DNA of 60,953 nt. Source: Acidobacteriota bacterium (lineage in GTDB: Bacteria; Acidobacteriota; Blastocatellia; RBC074). The DNA is taken from NCBI GenBank assembly GCA_016789605.1, contig JAEUQO010000153.1, positions 1 to 60,953 on the forward strand. Reading direction: 5' to 3'. Under the pieces are notes generated by a model. The model saw only the letters and a program-made list of their open reading frames with translations. It did no database searches and had not been told where the DNA came from. This document shows positions 18,315 to 28,389 of this stretch, piece after piece. Made by a program: the position numbers and the translations under genes. Each line of letters starts with the position of its first letter. Position 1 is the stretch's first letter.

Positions 18315-19103
18315 TCATTGCTCATTCAAATTTTTGTTGTAGCTGAAATAACCGACGTTCACTTCGTTAAGCGGAGTTTTGGCCAGCGCGTCTTTGGCAG
18401 GGCCATCCAGGTACAGCAAGATGTATTGCGCAATGTGCGGTTGCGTCACGCCTTTTTTGTCCTTGAGATAGATGAGAAAGTCGTCCTTGAACCAATCGAA
18501 GATTTTTGACAGTTGCAGCTTTTTCGTGGCCGGGTCGTATTTCACGTGGCGCGGATCATTGATGAAGCGTTTGGCTGACGCTTCGAGCACGTCCCAGGTT
18601 TTGCCTGCAGGAATCGCCCCCTGCCACAGCGGCGGACAACTGGCGGCAGCGCAATTGATGTAAAAGTGAATGCGCGGTTCGCGGTAACCTTTGCGAATGA
18701 TGCCGTGTTCCAAATCTTCCAGGCCCATTTGTTTGCCGCCCAGTTTGATCGTGCGATTGCGAAACAATCCCAGGAAGTTCCAGAGCGCGTTTTTGGCCGG
18801 ATACTCTGACGCGGCGATATACAACACCCAGGCGTTATACGCTGTCATCCAGTACCGCAACTGTTCGCCGCCGTCTTTGAAAAGCTGTGGCTGACTGTGC
18901 GGACTGACGGCGGCAAGTTGATCAACGAACCCTTTCAGCGCCCCCAATTCGCTTTTCAGACCGACGTAATTGACCAGACCGCGCCCATCTACGTATTTGC
19001 GCGTCAGCCGATCATATTCGGCATAGTTGATCTCTTGCGCCCAAACGCCCCGCGCGCTCAGAAATAAAACCAAACCGGCAAAAACAAGCTTACTGATTTT
19101 CAT
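18315..19103 (-). CDS. Exported DUF547-family protein
   Basis: A 262-aa protein with a signal peptide (about residues 1-22, ending WAQ). DUF547 marks are [22 protein letters not shown], the conserved CAAASCPPL with two Cys, and FDWFKDDF near the end. The family has a papain/transglutaminase-like look but its function is unknown. The ATG at 19103 is supported by an AGAAAGGG site; the longer upstream frame is non-coding. The gene is convergent with egtD (15-base gap) and divergent from the glycosyltransferase. DUF547 often lies beside TVP38 and the arsenosugar-type glycosyltransferase in other bacteria, so I place it in this island. Confidence 0.88.
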   Translation of the reverse strand: MKISKLVFAGLVLFLSARGVWAQEINYAEYDRLTRKYVDGRGLVNYVGLKSELGALKGFVDQLAAVSPHSQPQLFKDGGEQLRYWMTAYNAWVLYIAASEYPAKNALWNFLGLFRNRTIKLGGKQMGLEDLEHGIIRKGYREPRIHFYINCAAASCPPLWQGAIPAGKTWDVLEASAKRFINDPRHVKYDPATKKLQLSKIFDWFKDDFLIYLKDKKGVTQPHIAQYILLYLDGPAKDALAKTPLNEVNVGYFSYNKNLNEQ

Positions 19104-19197
19104 GCGTGCCCTTTCTGTCACCAATTCTGTTGGGGCGACGCAATTATAGTCACGGTGGCTGTCCGCACCGTAACACAAACTACCTTGCCAAACTGCC

Positions 19198-19872
19198 GTG
19201 CTGATTTCTCTTATTGTTCCCACGCTGAATGAAGCTTCGACAATTGCCCAACTGGCGACGCATTTGGCCGCGTTGCCCGGCGAGTTTGAAATTCTGGTCG
19301 CCGATGGCGGCAGCACAGACGAGACAGTCAGGCTGGCTGAAGCAGCGAGTTTGCGCGTCATTGCCGCGCCGCGCGGACGCGGCCCGCAAATGAACGCCGC
19401 CGCCAAGTTGGCGCGCGGCGACGTGTTGCTCTTTCTGCACGCAGACACGCGGTTGCCCGCATCTGCCTGGCAGCAGATCGTCGCCGCCTTACAAGACTCA
19501 CACGTAAGCGGCGGCAATTTCAGCTTGCAGTTTGACGGCAATTCGCAAGCGGCGCAGTTTTTGACACGACTGTATCCGTGCTTGCGTTGGGGCGGGATGT
19601 GTTACGGCGATTCTGCCATGTTTGTGCGGCGTTCGACGTTTGCAGCGCTGGGCGGTTATCGCGAGTTTCCCTTGTTTGAAGATTGCGATTTATACCGGCG
19701 CTTGAAACGCACGGGGCAGTTTGTGCATTTGGCGGCATGCGCGACGACTTCCGCGCGGCGCTTTGAAGGAAAATTCGTGCGCACGTTCGCCTTGTGGTCA
19801 ATGCTGCAACTGCTGTACTGGCTGGGCGTGCCGCCGCGCTGGCTGCATCGGTTGTACTTGCCGTTGCGTTAA
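19198..19872 (+). CDS. GT2 glycosyltransferase of the arsenosugar/selenodomain-associated type
   Basis: A 224-aa family 2 glycosyltransferase. From a GTG it begins [10 protein letters not shown], as usual for this fold. It has [10 protein letters not shown] for the nucleotide, FLHADTRLP as the metal-binding segment and [10 protein letters not shown] followed by [17 protein letters not shown]. This pattern matches what I recall of the TIGR04283 group linked to arsenosugar synthesis and radical-SAM proteins. No ArsM, ArsS or DUF2064 partner is seen in the window, so the acceptor is unknown. There is no membrane helix except a weakly hydrophobic C-terminal stretch. It lies 4 bases from the convergent HAD gene. 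Confidence 0.85.
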   Translation: MLISLIVPTLNEASTIAQLATHLAALPGEFEILVADGGSTDETVRLAEAASLRVIAAPRGRGPQMNAAAKLARGDVLLFLHADTRLPASAWQQIVAALQDSHVSGGNFSLQFDGNSQAAQFLTRLYPCLRWGGMCYGDSAMFVRRSTFAALGGYREFPLFEDCDLYRRLKRTGQFVHLAACATTSARRFEGKFVRTFALWSMLQLLYWLGVPPRWLHRLYLPLR

Positions 19873-19876
19873 CGCG

Positions 19877-20548
19877 TCAGTGCCGCCCAAAAAAATCCGG
19901 CGGCACTTCGGCGAGATTGGCAAACACCCAATCGGCCTGTAATGCGTTGTGCGTGGTCAGCACGCCGAGCGATTTCATGCCCGCGCGCCGCGCAGCCTCA
20001 ACACCTGCCGGAGCATCTTCGACCACCAAGCAGGCTTCGGGCGCGACCTTCATTTTGGCTGCCGCCGCGAGAAAAACATCCGGCGCGGGTTTTCCCGCTT
20101 TGACCTCTTCCGAAGACATCACCGCGTCAAAAAACGGCGCGATGTCCAAAGCCGCAAAAACAGCGTCAATGTTGCCGCGCGGCGCTGACGTGCCGAGCGC
20201 CTGTTGCCAGCCCGCCGCCTGCAATTGTCGCAACCAGACTTCGGCCCCCGGCAACAATTCCAATCCCTGGCGACGCACCAACGCCCGGTAATGTTCTTCT
20301 TTCATCAGCGACAGGCGCGCGATTTCCGCTTCGGGCAAATCCGGGCGCAAACGCCCACGCAAAATTTCGTCATTGCGTTTGCCAAAATCGGCGACGTAAT
20401 CCTCATACGAAATGACGAAATTTTCTGCCGCCATCACCGCCTGCCAGGCTTGCCAGTGATAGGCGGCTGAATCAATCAACGTCCCGTCCAAATCCCAGAT
20501 GACCGCTTGCAAACGGCCCAGCGCATGCACAGGTTGCGAAATGGTCAT
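19877..20548 (-). CDS. HAD-superfamily phosphatase/beta-phosphoglucomutase-like
   Basis: A 223-aa HAD subfamily IA protein. Motif I is DLDGTLID with the nucleophile Asp, motif II is the Ser in LGTSAP, motif III is the Lys in KAGKPAPD and motif IV is VVEDAPAG. The helical cap (about residues 25-85) resembles beta-phosphoglucomutase and other small sugar-phosphate phosphatases. Its ATG shares one base with the metG stop (TAATG at 20546-20550), so it is translated directly after metG. The coupling to a tRNA synthetase is not explained by function; the phosphatase may clear a housekeeping metabolite. Confidence 0.88.
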   Translation of the reverse strand: MTISQPVHALGRLQAVIWDLDGTLIDSAAYHWQAWQAVMAAENFVISYEDYVADFGKRNDEILRGRLRPDLPEAEIARLSLMKEEHYRALVRRQGLELLPGAEVWLRQLQAAGWQQALGTSAPRGNIDAVFAALDIAPFFDAVMSSEEVKAGKPAPDVFLAAAAKMKVAPEACLVVEDAPAGVEAARRAGMKSLGVLTTHNALQADWVFANLAEVPPDFFGRH

Positions 20549-22572
20549 TACTTCAGCTTCGCTCCGTTCGGCACGTCTTCCAGAAATCCGGCCAGAATAG
20601 GACGACCTTCTTCGCCAATCGAAGCCGCCAAAATCATGCCTTGCGATTCAAATCCGCGCAGTTTGCGCGGGGCTAGATTGGCCACCACAATCACTTTGCG
20701 CCCCGGCAATTTTTCCGGATCGTAATATTGCGCGATGCCCGCGAGAATCTGGCGCGGTTCGGCTTCGCCCAAATCAATCGTAAAGCGCAACAACTTGTCT
20801 GCTTTCGGCACGCGTTCGGCAGTTTTGATTTCGCCGACGCGCAATTCGACTTTCAGGAAATCGTCAATGCCGATATAGGCAATGCCGGGAACCGGTTCTG
20901 CCGGAGCTGCCGCTGCCGGAGCTGCCGCTGCCGGAACTTCGGTTTGTGTTTCTTGTGCGCGCGCCGCCTGGCTCGCTGCTTCGTCTTGTTTGATGTCGTC
21001 CATAACCTTCTTTTTATCCAAACGGGGAAAGAGCGGGGTGATCTCGCCAATCTGTTTTTGCTGGCCATCGCCCCAGAGCAAACTGTCAGGTCTCACCTCT
21101 GCCACAGAACCGGCTTCGCCCAATTGTTGCCAGATGGTTTGTGTTGCGTTGGGCAACACCGGAGCCAACAACGCAGCAAAAAACCGCAGCGATTCTGCCG
21201 CCGTGTGTAATACCAATTCCAAAGCGCCGCGTTGCGCGGGGTCTTTGGCCAAATCCCAGGGTTTGGCGTCAGAGATGAATTTGTCTACGCGAAAGCGCGC
21301 GTTCGAAACGGCTTCGAGTGCGCGGCTGAAATTGTATTCGTCGAATTCACGATCAAACGCGCTGACGGCTTGGGTAACGGCGTCGCGAACGTCCTGCGCG
21401 CTGGCGCTCAATTCCGCGCTGGCATTGCCCGGCGCAGGAATCACGCCGTCGCAAAAATTGCGCACCATCGTCAGCGTGCGCGCCGCCAGATTGCCGACGC
21501 CGCTGGCCAGATCGGCGTTGACGCGATCCAGCAATGCCTCATAAGTGAAATCGCCGTCCTGCCCAAAAACCATTTCGCGCAACACGAAATAGCGCACGAC
21601 TTCGGGCGTGAAATATTTGTGCAGCACCGCCAGGTCAATCACGTTGCCCAGCGTTTTGGACATCTTGCGTCCGCCCGACAACCACATACCGTGGGAATAG
21701 ACGGTTTGGGGCAATTCAACGCCCGCCGCCATCAGAAACGCCGGCCAGTACACGGTGTGAAAGCGCAAAATGTCTTTGCCGACCAGTTGCAAATCGGCGG
21801 GCCAGAATTTTTTGAAATGCGTTTCGCCGCCGAACTGTTCGTTGCCATAACCAATGGCCGTGATGTAATTCGACAAGGCGTCAAACCAGACATACATCGT
21901 ATGTTCCGGGTCGTCCGGCACCGGAATTCCCCATTTCACCGACACACGGCTGACCGACAGATCATTCAACCCGCCGCGCACAAAACTGAGCACCTCGTTG
22001 CGGCGCGTTTCCGGGCGAATGAACTGCGGATTCTGTTCGTAATGTTCGATCAGCTTGTCTTGAAACGCCGAGAGTTTGAAAAAATAGCTTTCTTCGGAAA
22101 GCAATTCGAGCGGGCGTTCGTGCGTCGGGCAAAGCAAAACCTCATCAGCGCCTTTTTGCGCTTCGGCTTCCTGATAGAACTCGTTGCAGTTGCCGCAATA
22201 CCAACCTTCGTATTTGCCTTTGTAAATGAAACCGTTTTCCTGCGCCGTGCGCCACAATTTGCGCACGCCTTCTTTGTGATATTCGTCGGTCGTGCGCACC
22301 CAGTGCTGGTTGGTGAATTGGAACGGCGCAAACGCCGTTTGGAACGATGCGACAATCCGGTCCACGTGCTGTTTGACGGGCAACCCCGCCTTTTCGGCGG
22401 CGCGTTCGATGTTGATGCCGTGTTCATCCGTACCGGTCAGGAAAAAGACTTCATAGCCGCGCTGGCGTTTATAACGCGCCACCGTGTCGGCAATGATCGT
22501 CGTGTAAACGTGTCCCAAATGCGGATAGGAATTGACGTAATAGATCGGCGTAGTGACGTAGAACTTGTTCAT
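20548..22572 (-). CDS. metG: Methionyl-tRNA synthetase
   Basis: A 674-aa class I synthetase that charges tRNA-Met with methionine. The HIGH-type motif is HLGH near residue 18, the KMSKS motif is [10 protein letters not shown] near residue 300, and a CxxC...C Zn-binding insert (CGNCNEF, then LLCPTH) lies at about 127-153. The anticodon-binding helical domain follows. An Ala/Pro-rich linker leads to a C-terminal EMAP/Trbp tRNA-binding domain (about residues 570-674) with [11 protein letters not shown]. Full length for the MetG plus C-terminal dimer domain type. The downstream HAD gene overlaps it by one base. Confidence 0.95.
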   Translation of the reverse strand: MNKFYVTTPIYYVNSYPHLGHVYTTIIADTVARYKRQRGYEVFFLTGTDEHGINIERAAEKAGLPVKQHVDRIVASFQTAFAPFQFTNQHWVRTTDEYHKEGVRKLWRTAQENGFIYKGKYEGWYCGNCNEFYQEAEAQKGADEVLLCPTHERPLELLSEESYFFKLSAFQDKLIEHYEQNPQFIRPETRRNEVLSFVRGGLNDLSVSRVSVKWGIPVPDDPEHTMYVWFDALSNYITAIGYGNEQFGGETHFKKFWPADLQLVGKDILRFHTVYWPAFLMAAGVELPQTVYSHGMWLSGGRKMSKTLGNVIDLAVLHKYFTPEVVRYFVLREMVFGQDGDFTYEALLDRVNADLASGVGNLAARTLTMVRNFCDGVIPAPGNASAELSASAQDVRDAVTQAVSAFDREFDEYNFSRALEAVSNARFRVDKFISDAKPWDLAKDPAQRGALELVLHTAAESLRFFAALLAPVLPNATQTIWQQLGEAGSVAEVRPDSLLWGDGQQKQIGEITPLFPRLDKKKVMDDIKQDEAASQAARAQETQTEVPAAAAPAAAAPAEPVPGIAYIGIDDFLKVELRVGEIKTAERVPKADKLLRFTIDLGEAEPRQILAGIAQYYDPEKLPGRKVIVVANLAPRKLRGFESQGMILAASIGEEGRPILAGFLEDVPNGAKLK

Positions 22573-22783
22573 GCGAGGTTCCTCTCGTGCAAAAGAAACC
22601 GCTATTGTTCATACCGCCGCGCGATTTGGCAAACCTGAGCTCGGCTGGAGGGCTGAGACAGCCCGCGCTCGGCAATGCTTAACGGTGTTTTAACCTTGGC
22701 TTAATGCTCTGTTAACTCCTGCCAGCTACAGTTACCTACTGATTTCACACGCACATCCAGAGTTATCAGCAGGAGAAAAATTT

Positions 22784-25700
22784 ATGAGTATCTGGTTTCC
22801 CCGGAGCGGGAAAAACTATGCCCGCATTTTGTTCGTCGTCGCGCTGTGTTTGATCAGCGGTTTCGTCGCGGTCGAGGCGCAGGTGGATCGCGCAACAGTC
22901 AACGGCACGGTTCGCGACGCCAATGGCGCAGTGGTTTCTGGCGCAAAAGTTTCAATCACTTCAGACCGAACAGGGTTGACGCGCGAAGTCGTCACCAACA
23001 GCAATGGTTTTTTCACCCTGGCGGCGATTCCGGTTGGCGAATACAAACTGAAAGTTTCGCAACAGGGATTTGCCAGCGCGGGCGTTGACAGTGTCGTGCT
23101 CGGCCCCGGTGATACGCGCACGATTGATATTTCGTTGCAGGTCGGCGCAGTAGACAGCATCGTCAACGTGATTGACACCGATTTCGCACCGATAGACAGC
23201 GCCTCGCCGACAGTTGGCGCGGTCATCAAAAACGAGCAAGTGCAAAACCTGCCGCTCAACGGTCGTCATTGGGCAAGCTTGCTGGCGCTGGCGCCCGGAG
23301 CAATCAACGTCGGTTCGGGAAACCAAAACAACACGCGCTTTAATGGGCGCGGGCGCGACGAAAATAACTTCACGCTGGACGGTCTGGATCAAACCGGCGT
23401 CAAAGACCCGCGTCAGGAAGAAAACCTGCGCCTGGTCGTCAGCACCGAAGCCATCGCCGAATTTCGCATCAACACCGCGACCTACTCCGCCGATCAAGGC
23501 AACGGCGCGGGAGCGCAAGTCAATCTGGTTTCGCGTTCCGGGACGAACGAATTGCGCGGCAGCGTCTTTCATTTCATTCGCAACAACAAACTCGATGCGC
23601 GGTTGTGGAATGACAGCGACGCCGAAGAAGACCCATTTCAATTGAACCAGTTTGGCTTCCGCATTGGCGGCCCGGCCATTCGGGATCGCAGTTTCTTTTT
23701 CCTCTCTTTCGAAGGGTTGCAACAGCGTCGCGGTGTCAGCTTTACCAACGACGTGCCGAGCGCGGCGTTTCGGCAAAGCGTGCTGGCCAGTGCGAATGCT
23801 TCCATCCTGAAACCGATTCTGGATATTTATCCACTGGGCACAACGCGCACCAGCAACGCCAACGTAGACACCATCACACTGCAAACCAAAAATCGGCTGG
23901 AAGAAAATTCTTTCAACTTCCGCTTTGATCATCGCTTCAACCAAAACCATTCGCTGTTTTTCCGTACCAACATTGATGTGGCCGAAGCGACGCTTTACAA
24001 CCGCGAAGATTCGTTGAACACGCGCAATTTCAATTTCAAACCGTCCAACCATTTGTTGCAGTACCAGGCGATTCTGAGCGGCAGCTTCGTCAACGAAACG
24101 CGCGTTGGCGTCAACCGTTCGCCGCTGGATCGCGTGGACGGCAACGGCGCGGTGCCCTTCGGCCCGCGCATTGACGGATTCACGCGGCTGCGCCCGACCG
24201 TTACGCAGGAAGAAAAAGGCACGTCGTATTCGCTCATCAACAATTCGTCGTGGGTCAATGGCCGACATACCTTCCGATTCGGCGGAGAAATTCGTCGCAT
24301 TCACGTCAACGTCGGCGAAAGCGAAGTGCTGGAATTCCGCTTCCGCAGCGCGGCGGATTTTCTGGCCAATCGCGTTGACAGTTTTGACTTGAACGGCGAG
24401 CAAGGAACTCTGGGTGAACGTCGTTGGTATTACATGCCGTTTTTTCAGGATGATTTTCGCGTCTCGCCGAACCTGACGCTGAATCTGGGTGTGCGTTACG
24501 AATACTACTCTGTGGCCAAAGAAGTGAAAGACCGTGGCCGCGTGTTTGACATCGCTTGCGGCGGATTCTGTCCGGCGGGCACGCCGTGGTACGAACCGGA
24601 TTACAACAACTTTGCGCCGCGCATCGGATTCGCGTGGTCGCCAGGCAAACTGGGCAACCGCACGACGATCCGCGGTGGCTTCGGTGTCTTTTTCGGCCCT
24701 GGCCAGAATGACGATGTGAACGCGGCGATTGATAACGCGCGTGACCGGTTCACGCTGACCAGAGCACAAGAACCCACGCTGTCATTCCCGATCACGCGGT
24801 TTACCAGCGGAGGCCGTCTGGCTCCGTTTTCGCCGCGCGCGCTGGATCGCAGCCGCCGTGATTTTTACACGCAAACCTGGACGCTGGGCGTGGCCCAGGA
24901 ACTGCCGCTGAAACTGGTCGGCGAAGCACGTTATGTCGGCAGCGCGTCGCATAAACTGTTCAGCCGTTTGTCCATCAACGTCATCAATCCGGCGACCGGC
25001 ACTCGCCCCGTCACGCGGCAAGGAACATTGGAGTTTGCACAGGGCGACGCCAAGGAAAATCGCGGCAACAGCACGTTCCATGCGTTGCAAACGTCGCTGC
25101 GGCGACAACTCGCACGCGGCTTGACGCTGGGCGTTGAATACATGTGGTCGCACGCCATCAGCGATGCCGCTGGTTCCGGTGAAAGCGAACAGCCGCAAAA
25201 CGTATTCAATCTGCGCGGTGAACGCGGCAACACCGAATTCGATGTGCGCCACAACCTGACGGCCAATTACGTTTGGGAATTGCCGTTCGGCAAAAACGGA
25301 TTTTTGGGCGGCTGGCAATTGAGCGGCGTGACGTACGCTCGCACCGGTCGCACGGTCAATGTGACGATTAGCCGTTCAGCCGGTTTGCTGCCCGATCAAA
25401 ACAGCAACAGCATTCAACGGCCCGATTTGCTGTCTGGCATTTCCGTGCTGGGCAACCGCAACGGCAACGCCGGATTTATTAACGCGGCGGCGTTTGGTTT
25501 GCCCGCGCGCAACGTATACGGCAATGCACCACGCAATGCCGGTCGCGGCCCAGGGTTGTTGCAATTTGATATGTCACTCAACAAAACCTTTGCCATCACC
25601 GAACGCCACAAACTGGATTTCCGCATTGACGGGTTTAACATTTTCAATCGCCCGCAATACGGCCAGCCGGATGGTTTTCTGGGCACGGTGACTTACAACA

Positions 25701-25822
25701 GCGCCGGAGCGGCTTCGCTGGCAGCGAATCCGTTTTTCGGCGTCAGTCGTTTTCCACTGTCGGTGGACATCGGAACGGGCACCAATCGTTCGTTGCAATT
25801 TTCGCTGCGCTACAACTTCTGA
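22784..25822 (+). CDS. Oar-type TonB-dependent receptor with carboxypeptidase-regulatory domain
   Basis: A 1012-aa outer-membrane protein. The signal peptide ends near residue 32 (VEAQ). A carboxypeptidase-D regulatory-like Ig domain (about 36-120) contains VNGTVRDANGAVVSGAKV. The plug domain (about 125-230) contains NLPLNGRHWASLL, and a large beta-barrel ends in the aromatic C-terminal strand FSLRYNF required for outer-membrane insertion. These receptors are abundant in Acidobacteriota and take up large ligands such as oligosaccharides or peptides, using TonB energy. The substrate is not indicated. A good AGGAG site precedes the ATG. The gene is monocistronic with a terminator at 25854-25889, and metG diverges 211 bases upstream. 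Confidence 0.92.
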   Translation: MSIWFPRSGKNYARILFVVALCLISGFVAVEAQVDRATVNGTVRDANGAVVSGAKVSITSDRTGLTREVVTNSNGFFTLAAIPVGEYKLKVSQQGFASAGVDSVVLGPGDTRTIDISLQVGAVDSIVNVIDTDFAPIDSASPTVGAVIKNEQVQNLPLNGRHWASLLALAPGAINVGSGNQNNTRFNGRGRDENNFTLDGLDQTGVKDPRQEENLRLVVSTEAIAEFRINTATYSADQGNGAGAQVNLVSRSGTNELRGSVFHFIRNNKLDARLWNDSDAEEDPFQLNQFGFRIGGPAIRDRSFFFLSFEGLQQRRGVSFTNDVPSAAFRQSVLASANASILKPILDIYPLGTTRTSNANVDTITLQTKNRLEENSFNFRFDHRFNQNHSLFFRTNIDVAEATLYNREDSLNTRNFNFKPSNHLLQYQAILSGSFVNETRVGVNRSPLDRVDGNGAVPFGPRIDGFTRLRPTVTQEEKGTSYSLINNSSWVNGRHTFRFGGEIRRIHVNVGESEVLEFRFRSAADFLANRVDSFDLNGEQGTLGERRWYYMPFFQDDFRVSPNLTLNLGVRYEYYSVAKEVKDRGRVFDIACGGFCPAGTPWYEPDYNNFAPRIGFAWSPGKLGNRTTIRGGFGVFFGPGQNDDVNAAIDNARDRFTLTRAQEPTLSFPITRFTSGGRLAPFSPRALDRSRRDFYTQTWTLGVAQELPLKLVGEARYVGSASHKLFSRLSINVINPATGTRPVTRQGTLEFAQGDAKENRGNSTFHALQTSLRRQLARGLTLGVEYMWSHAISDAAGSGESEQPQNVFNLRGERGNTEFDVRHNLTANYVWELPFGKNGFLGGWQLSGVTYARTGRTVNVTISRSAGLLPDQNSNSIQRPDLLSGISVLGNRNGNAGFINAAAFGLPARNVYGNAPRNAGRGPGLLQFDMSLNKTFAITERHKLDFRIDGFNIFNRPQYGQPDGFLGTVTYNSAGAASLAANPFFGVSRFPLSVDIGTGTNRSLQFSLRYNF

Positions 25823-25853
25823 GCGCGGTAAACCGTTCTTAAATCCTAAATCC

Positions 25854-25889
25854 AAAGCGGCTACGCCTTTTTCGGGTGCAGCCGCTTTT
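25854..25889 (+). terminator. Hairpin terminator after the TonB-dependent receptor
   Basis: Arms AAAGCGGCT (25854-25862) and AGCCGCTTT (25880-25888) are followed by TTG and T-rich sequence. Confidence 0.7.
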
Positions 25890-25980
25890 GACTTTCAACT
25901 GGCAAGAGACCGGGTTCGCACACACCGACCCCAGCGGCGTCGCTTGCGCTTTCGTTGAGCCGTTGCTAGCTTCTAGCGCG

Positions 25981-26832
25981 ATGGACAAAGCTATTTTTTC
26001 GATTGTCGTCGTCGGGTTTCTAATTTCCCCGTCGTGGGGCGGTGCTCAGCAAACCAAGATGCTGATGCCGTCGGAAGTTCAGATGACCAATCGTGCAGGT
26101 TGCGCGCGTTCCCCGTACCGTCTGGCTGACCTGGCACAAACCAAAACGCGTGCCGCCACGACCGCACCCGTCAACCCATTTGCCGAAGCAGACCGGTTAT
26201 TTTCGTTTGGCGAAGACGCCGCGCGCGACAAACAATCGCTGGCTGTGATCGAACAGGCGCTGGCCAGCAACGGCAACGAATACCAATGGTTGTGGCGCGC
26301 CGCGCGCGCGTACTATTACGTCGGCGACGGAGCCAGCAACAACGCCAAGCTGCCTTTCTTTGAAAAAGGCATGCACGTCGGACAACGCGCCATCGCCGCG
26401 CAACCCAACGCCGTCGAAGGGCATTTCTGGCTGGCAGCCAATTACGGCGGCATCAGCGAAGAAAAAGGCGCATTCAAAGCCCTGGCGCTGGTCAAAAAGA
26501 TTCGCGCCGAAATGGAAACGGTCTTGAAACTCTATGACCGTTTCCAGGACGGCGGCGCATATCTGGCCCTGGGCGAAATGGATCGCCAGTTGCCGCGCCT
26601 GCTGGGCGGCAATCTCAAACGCGCCATCGAACGTTTGGAACAGGGGCAACGCATCGCGCCGCACAATCTGGAATTATGGCTGGCCCTGGGCCAGGCCTAT
26701 CAAGAAGCGGGCCGCAAAGATGACGCGCGCCGCCAATTTCAAGAGGTACTCAACCGGCAGATCAATCCGGCTTTTCCCCGCGCCGGTCGCAATGCGCAGG
26801 ACAAAGCCCGGCGCTTGCTGGCCAAGCTTTGA
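25981..26832 (+). CDS. TatT-like (TRAP T-component) helical repeat protein, exported
   Basis: A 283-aa protein with a signal peptide (about residues 1-22). The rest is helical with TPR-like repeats. Family marks are WLWRAARAYYYVGD, EGHFWLAANYGGISEEKG, DGGAYLALGEMDRQLPRLLGGN and a final TPR at LELWLALGQAYQEAG. This matches my memory of TRAP-transporter TatT proteins, which form trimers and bind a hydrophobic ligand beside a TRAP system. No TRAP permease or binding protein is near, so the job here is unclear. The ATG at 25981 was chosen for the signal peptide; no strong ribosome site is seen. The histidine kinase starts 6 bases after its stop, suggesting one transcript. Confidence 0.7.
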   Translation: MDKAIFSIVVVGFLISPSWGGAQQTKMLMPSEVQMTNRAGCARSPYRLADLAQTKTRAATTAPVNPFAEADRLFSFGEDAARDKQSLAVIEQALASNGNEYQWLWRAARAYYYVGDGASNNAKLPFFEKGMHVGQRAIAAQPNAVEGHFWLAANYGGISEEKGAFKALALVKKIRAEMETVLKLYDRFQDGGAYLALGEMDRQLPRLLGGNLKRAIERLEQGQRIAPHNLELWLALGQAYQEAGRKDDARRQFQEVLNRQINPAFPRAGRNAQDKARRLLAKL

Positions 26833-26838
26833 GACCGA

Positions 26839-28296
26839 ATGCAACTTTCCGCACTGTTCAAACCGCTGTCCAGTTTTCGTGCCCAGATGGTGGCCTTCAT
26901 CGTCTTGATCCTGATCTTGACGACGGTGGTGCTGTATTTGGTGAATGTGCGCGCCGAACGCCGCATCACCCGTCAAGTAGACGAATACATTCACGCCATC
27001 ACCCAGGCCACCGACATCGTCTACCGCTCGTTTTCTGAAGGCACGTACATTTACAACATCGTCAACCAGTCAGACAGCAACAGTCTGGCCGTCAACGACG
27101 AAAGCATCATTCGCCATATTCTGGTTGTCGAAAGCAACGGCAACATTTTTGACAGCACCGACCGGAACGACCTGGGCCAGCAATTCAAATCTGTGCTCGG
27201 CAATTTCCCGGTCGTGCAACTGGGCGATTTGAAATTGGACACGGACGAAATCGGCAATGCGCAAAGCCGCACGCTCAGTTTTTCTATCGAAACCAACCGC
27301 GACAAACGCAACATTTTCATCGTAATTTCACTCGACCGGCTCAAACGAACCGTGGATGACGCTTCGCGCAGACGGTTGCTGACGATCATCCTGCTTGGCC
27401 CGCTCTGGATTTTTGCCATCGCCATTTTTGTACGCCGGTTAACCCAACCCGTCACCGAACTGAGCAATGCCGCACGCAAAGTCACCGCCGGCGAACTGGA
27501 TTTCCGCGTGCCGGTGGCCGGCCCCGAAGAAGTCAGCCGTTTGTCAGCCACGTTTAACGAAATGCTGGTCGGATTGCGCCGCAATCGCGAACTGGAAGAC
27601 CAGTTGCAGCGCGCAGAACGTTCGGCAGTAGTAGGGCGTCTGGCGTCTGGCATTGCGCACGAAATCCGCAATCCGCTGAATTTCATCAACCTTTCGATTG
27701 ACCATTTGCAGGCCTCGTTTCCGCCCAAAGCCGAAACGCAACGCGCGCAATACGATCACATTCTGACCACGATCAAAGACGAAATCGCCCGGCTCAATCA
27801 ATTGGTCAGCGACTTTTTGAGCTATGGCCGACCCGCCAAGTTGAAGCTGCGCGAGATTGACGCACAAGCGCTGGTCGCCGAAGTTCGCGCGCTGGTCAGC
27901 GCCAAAGCCGAACAACAACAGGTCAACATCCAGATCGAAAGCACCGGCGCTGGTTCTGCCTTGCTGCAAGCAGACCCGGAACAACTGAAAACCTGTTTTT
28001 CCAATTTGATGATCAACGCCGTGCAAGCCATGCCTGATGGCGGCTCGCTGACGGTAACCGTGCGCCCCGATCCCACCCACATCGTGCTGGAATTTACCGA
28101 CACCGGCGTGGGCATTCCGACAGATGCGCTGCAACAGATTTTTGAACCGTATTACTCGACCAAGGATACGGGCATCGGATTGGGTTTGCCGCTGACGAAA
28201 AAGATCATCGAAGAGCACGGTGGGCAAATTGCCGTCGCCAGCGAAATCGGCCAGGGCACGACCTTTACCGTGACGCTGCAACGCGCGCCACAATAA
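26839..28296 (+). CDS. Two-component sensor histidine kinase (NtrB-like)
   Basis: A 485-aa membrane kinase. Helix 1 (about residues 18-37) and helix 2 (about 178-198) enclose a periplasmic sensor of about 135 residues with PAS/Cache-like features (LVVESNGNIFDSTDR). A HAMP domain follows (about 200-250), then HisKA with GIAHEIRNPLN carrying the phospho-His, and a HATPase domain with the N box NLMINAVQA, DTGVGIP and GLGLPLTKKI. It probably phosphorylates the NtrC-type regulator encoded next. It is 6 bases after the TatT-like gene, so the periplasmic TatT-like protein may feed the sensor. Confidence 0.92.
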   Translation: MQLSALFKPLSSFRAQMVAFIVLILILTTVVLYLVNVRAERRITRQVDEYIHAITQATDIVYRSFSEGTYIYNIVNQSDSNSLAVNDESIIRHILVVESNGNIFDSTDRNDLGQQFKSVLGNFPVVQLGDLKLDTDEIGNAQSRTLSFSIETNRDKRNIFIVISLDRLKRTVDDASRRRLLTIILLGPLWIFAIAIFVRRLTQPVTELSNAARKVTAGELDFRVPVAGPEEVSRLSATFNEMLVGLRRNRELEDQLQRAERSAVVGRLASGIAHEIRNPLNFINLSIDHLQASFPPKAETQRAQYDHILTTIKDEIARLNQLVSDFLSYGRPAKLKLREIDAQALVAEVRALVSAKAEQQQVNIQIESTGAGSALLQADPEQLKTCFSNLMINAVQAMPDGGSLTVTVRPDPTHIVLEFTDTGVGIPTDALQQIFEPYYSTKDTGIGLGLPLTKKIIEEHGGQIAVASEIGQGTTFTVTLQRAPQ

Positions 28297-28389
28297 CGGC
28301 GAAACGCCGTTTGGGATTGCGGATTTGGGCTTGACTCGCCTATCTTCCTCGCGCAAAACCGCAATTCACCACACGCAATGGAGAAAATA

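Noticed and set aside
21232..22638. 468-codon plus-strand frame opposite metG
   Set aside because: A shadow of metG; no ribosome site or domain pattern.
22961..24769. 602-codon open frame on the minus strand opposite the TonB receptor
   Set aside because: It lies wholly inside a well-supported receptor gene and has a composition (Arg, Ala, Gln and Val-rich without domain pattern) typical of antisense frames in GC-rich DNA.
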